64,000 nucleotides of DNA from an archaeon. GTDB taxonomy: Archaea; Nanobdellota; Nanobdellia; Pacearchaeales; GW2011-AR1. Positions 61,717-64,000 of the stretch are shown in pieces. A program made the position numbers and the translations under genes. The DNA lies in NCBI GenBank assembly GCA_018653485.1, contig JABHZE010000003.1, positions 47,399-111,398 on the forward strand, written 5' to 3'. Under the pieces are notes generated by a model that was given only the letters and a program-made list of their open reading frames with translations, did not search any database and was not told the DNA's origin. Position 1 is the first letter of the stretch. Each line of letters begins with the position of its first letter.

Positions 61717-62085
61717 ATGAATACAAGTTATAGGGAACCAAGTGCAAAAGAAAGACAAGTTGAGGAATTCTGGAGAAGTAGAGTTGATTCTTTTGATTTT
61801 GAGGATGAAAGAAGAATCTGTGATGCTTATATGGAACATATAATCGGTACTGATGATTATGAAGAAATGGGGTTGGTTCATGCAGGAGTTAGAGAAGGTA
61901 AGGGAGATTATTCTGGTTTTTATGATGCTATTTCTGATGTTATTCATCCTAGTGTAGATGAATTAGAAGTTTTGGTTTCAGAGGGTTTTGAATGGGCTGG
62001 ATTTATGTTTATGCTGACAAAAGATTGTGAGAAAACTGCTCCTTATGCTTGGGAGATTATTGGGAATATGGTTGTGTTTAAGTGA
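61717..62085 (+). CDS. hypothetical protein
   Basis: A 122-residue soluble acidic protein (starting MNTSYREPSAKERQVEEFW) with several Trp/Phe in its C-terminal half (GFEWAGFMFML). An AT-rich stretch with AAATATTTTTAAAG lies ~35 bases before the ATG. Not recognised. Confidence 0.55.
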   Translation: MNTSYREPSAKERQVEEFWRSRVDSFDFEDERRICDAYMEHIIGTDDYEEMGLVHAGVREGKGDYSGFYDAISDVIHPSVDELEVLVSEGFEWAGFMFMLTKDCEKTAPYAWEIIGNMVVFK

Positions 62086-62101
62086 TTAGGTATAAATATT
62101 T

Positions 62102-62494
62102 TTATCTTTCTTGAAAAAATTCTCTTGCTAAACCCATTTCAAGCATTACTCCTTCATCTGTATCTGCACTATTACCAACTAGGATAGTATCTGTAGAAAA
62201 TTTATTTGGTGTAACATCATCAAAATCTAAATCTGTTTTAAGGTCTAATTTTATTCCAACTAAAGAATCTAATTTTTCTCTTTGAATTCTTGCAATATAT
62301 GAATCTTGAACAGAGTCTGATAAAGAAATAGTTGATTCTTTGTAAGAAGATATTAATTCTTCTTGGGCATTAATTGCTTGTCTATGAAAATAATTTTGAA
62401 CACCTTGGTGAAAATTAAAATATCCTGAAGCTGTTAAAAGGCATATTCCTAATCCTCTGATTAAATTCTTTTTTAAATTTGGTCTTTGTGTCAT
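62102..62494 (-). CDS. hypothetical single-pass or secreted protein
   Basis: A 130-residue protein with an N-terminal basic region and a moderate hydrophobic segment (LIRGLGICLLTASGYFNF), then a polar, acidic remainder. It is probably membrane-anchored or exported. It converges with the previous gene. Not recognised. Confidence 0.55.
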   Translation of the reverse strand: MTQRPNLKKNLIRGLGICLLTASGYFNFHQGVQNYFHRQAINAQEELISSYKESTISLSDSVQDSYIARIQREKLDSLVGIKLDLKTDLDFDDVTPNKFSTDTILVGNSADTDEGVMLEMGLAREFFQER

Positions 62495-62526
62495 CTTAAT
62501 TAGGTAGTTAATTAGTTTAAAAAGAT

Positions 62527-62904
62527 TTATGTGGTTGATTGGTTTTGTTGAAAAAATTCTTCAAAAGCTTCAAAATAATCATCTGGAAGGGGTCCACCCA
62601 TTAAATTTTCTGCAATACAATCTTCACATCTCCTTATAATTTCATCAGAGTCAGGATCTGACCAGAATAATTGTTGAAGAGTGTCATAGGCTGAAATAAT
62701 ATGCCATTGTCCTACAGTTGAATGAACATGTTCTAGAAATCTCCCATATTTTTCGCGAAAATATTCTTGTTGTTGTTTGATATAGTCAGTGTTTGTTGCA
62801 TGTCCTGCATGAGCAATAACATGTAATGTGCCTTCTAATTCATCTGCAAGTTCTCTTAAGAAAGGCATTTCAGGCATTGTTGGATAGTCAAATATTTCTA
62901 CCAT
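62527..62904 (-). CDS. hypothetical His/Cys-containing protein
   Basis: A 125-residue soluble acidic protein with a His-rich patch (LHVIAHAGHATNTDYI) and two Cys (RRCEDCIAENL). The patch could bind metal. It precedes the previous gene on the minus strand with a ~30-base gap. Not recognised. Confidence 0.55.
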   Translation of the reverse strand: MVEIFDYPTMPEMPFLRELADELEGTLHVIAHAGHATNTDYIKQQQEYFREKYGRFLEHVHSTVGQWHIISAYDTLQQLFWSDPDSDEIIRRCEDCIAENLMGGPLPDDYFEAFEEFFQQNQSTT

Positions 62905-63259
62905 ATTTGTGGGGGTTTATATAGTAATTTAGAAATAAAAGAAAGATATCCTGCATCAATAAAAACAATAGTAGATTTCATTTTAAAAGGCATCAGGAAA
63001 CCCTTTCGAATCACCTGGGATTATGTTAATATGTTAAGTTTTGGGATGTTTATAAGATTATTGGTTAGAGAAAATCTTTGATTTTTGAGATAAGTTAATA
63101 ATTTCGCAAGCAAAATTCAAGAGGGGCAGGCTTGGGCTTGGGCAGTGAATTGGATTTTGTGTGAGTGAGTGTAAAAATGTAGAGTTTCTAATTCGTTAGT
63201 TAGTTTGAAAATCTCTGGGGGAATTAAGAACTAATGATTATTTACTAAATATCCTAGTC
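62905..63259. other. intergenic stretch, no supported gene
   Basis: About 355 bases between two minus-strand orphan genes. No frame, tRNA or strong hairpin stands out. One G-rich motif (GGGGCAGGCTTGGGCTTGGGC) near 63123 has a short direct repeat of CTTGGG. A short hairpin-like CAGG...CCTG lies near 62993. Confidence 0.5.
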
Positions 63260-63556
63260 TTAATCTCCTCTATAATTTGGATAGTATTTTTTGATTACTT
63301 CTTCTCTAGTCATATCACGTGGTTCAGCAAAACAATCTGCACATATATTATGCGATTGTGAAACTAAAACACTTATCCCTTTTGCCCCATATCTTTCTAC
63401 TGCCTGAAGTACTCCCATAAAATCAACACCATCAATTTTTCCAGAATCATAAATCTCATCAACTACATAAATGTGATCATGCGGATTAGTTGTGCTACCC
63501 ATACAAGGATGTAAATCAATTCTTATAATTTTTCCTTCAGGTTTTTCAGGGCTCAT
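63260..63556 (-). CDS. hypothetical protein
   Basis: A 98-residue soluble protein with an alpha/beta pattern (KIIRIDLHPCMGSTTNPHDHIYVVDEIY...GAKGISVLVSQSHNICADCF). It has three Cys and several His, suggesting a metal site. It is the last gene seen before the tandem repeats. Not recognised. Confidence 0.55.
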   Translation of the reverse strand: MSPEKPEGKIIRIDLHPCMGSTTNPHDHIYVVDEIYDSGKIDGVDFMGVLQAVERYGAKGISVLVSQSHNICADCFAEPRDMTREEVIKKYYPNYRGD

Positions 63557-63700
63557 TTTAATTTCCTATCACAGAACTCTTCTTCCTTTTGGGTAAAAAA
63601 GAGATGATATACTCCTTTTTAAACTTTAACCCCCTCCCCCTCTTACTACTACTGAAGCCTCGCTTGGGGGTGGGAAACTGACAGATAGGATTGCGTTGAA

Positions 63701-64000
63701 CGTACGATATTAAAAGAAGTGCTTTAGTATTTGGGAGAATAAGAAGAATATCTTATGAACCTTTTAATATCTGCTCAAAGAAGTTTTTGCTGGGGGTGGG
63801 AAAAATACATTGAGGACTAAAAAATTGGGGGAAGCAAAAATTTGGGCGAAGCCTTTGAGCGTACGATATTAAAAGAAGTGCTTTAGTATTTGGGAGAATA
63901 AGAAGAATATCTTATGAACCTTTTAATATCTGCTCAAAGAAGTTTTTGCTGGGGGTGGGTTAAACCTAATTGCGGACTAAAAAATTGGGGGAAGCAAAAA
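63701..64000. repeat. 159-base-period tandem repeat, runs off the window
   Basis: Two copies start at CGTACGATATTAAAAG, at 63701 and 63860, offset by 159 bases. About 100 bases of each copy are identical. Each copy contains GATATTAAAAG/CTTTTAATATC inverted arms and a G-rich GCTGGGGGTGGG. A partial G-rich start (CTTGGGGGTGGGA) near 63664 suggests the array begins slightly earlier. The second copy is cut by the window end, so the true copy number is unknown. No coding frame. Confidence 0.85.

Noticed and set aside
63701-64000. CRISPR array
   Set aside because: The unit is ~159 bases long with internal arms and no short spacers.

Overview
The window looks like an AT-rich archaeal chromosome. 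It is most plausibly from a small-genome DPANN lineage of the Pacearchaeota/Woesearchaeota type. The archaeal call rests on genes seen here: an archaeal SRP RNA, diphthine synthase (dphB), archaeal D-aminoacyl-tRNA deacylase (DTD2), an archaeal class I CCA-adding enzyme, TrmB-type regulators, a presenilin-like protease, the GTPase/DUF2073/OapC trio, class III (archaellin-type) signal peptides, TATA boxes about 25 nt before start codons, and many leaderless genes. The lineage is inferred from gene size and composition, not proven.

Layout. (1) 0.1-12.2 kb: a KaiC-like ATPase, then a pilus-type secretion locus. A minus-strand operon carries a wHTH membrane protein, a VirB11/GspE ATPase and two GspF platform proteins. 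A divergent plus-strand set carries pilin-like proteins, a VWA-domain surface protein and a Cys-rich membrane protein; a toxin-antitoxin pair sits inside it. (2) 12.3-12.5 kb: an unassigned structured RNA with its own TATA box. (3) 12.7-32.4 kb: housekeeping and metabolism (a reduced FeFe-hydrogenase-like protein, DMT transporter, DTD2, Sua5, DphB, amidohydrolase, IleRS, TrmB, HtrA-like protease, e-MtaB-like enzyme, PyrC, PyrD, ArgRS), with VapBC. (4) 32.5-34.2 kb: RNA-rich stretch with a minus-strand array of four UUCG hairpins, a LAGLIDADG protein, tRNA-Leu(UAA) and SRP RNA. (5) 34.5-49.3 kb: a second pilus locus with five pilin-like proteins, ATPase, a small coiled-coil protein, two GspF proteins, two more pilin-like proteins and three large surface proteins. 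(6) 49.4-60.2 kb: GTPase/DUF2073/OapC group, radical SAM protein, thioredoxin reductase, Fic protein, CCA enzyme, TrmB paralogue, signal peptidase and presenilin-like protease. (7) 60.3-63.6 kb: small orphan genes, several with a TATA box close to the start codon. (8) 63.7-64.0 kb: the start of a 159-nt-period tandem repeat that leaves the window.

How it fits together. Each pilus locus has one ATPase and two GspF proteins, the layout of Tad/Epd-type archaeal pili rather than the archaellum. Each pairs this with pilin-like proteins and large Cys-rich or PKD/VWA surface proteins, so the cell probably builds two different adhesive or cell-contact fibres. No prepilin peptidase lies in the window.

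The most unusual signals are RNA- or DNA-structural. Two ~102-nt elements end exactly at the start codons of unrelated genes, share bulged-T hairpins, and show a compensatory base change. In one case the element splits a ribosome binding site from its ATG. A UUCG hairpin array sits behind its own promoter. Two further structured RNA candidates lie at 12.3 and 17.2 kb. Three short-range frame conflicts may be sequence errors, decaying genes or programmed shifts.
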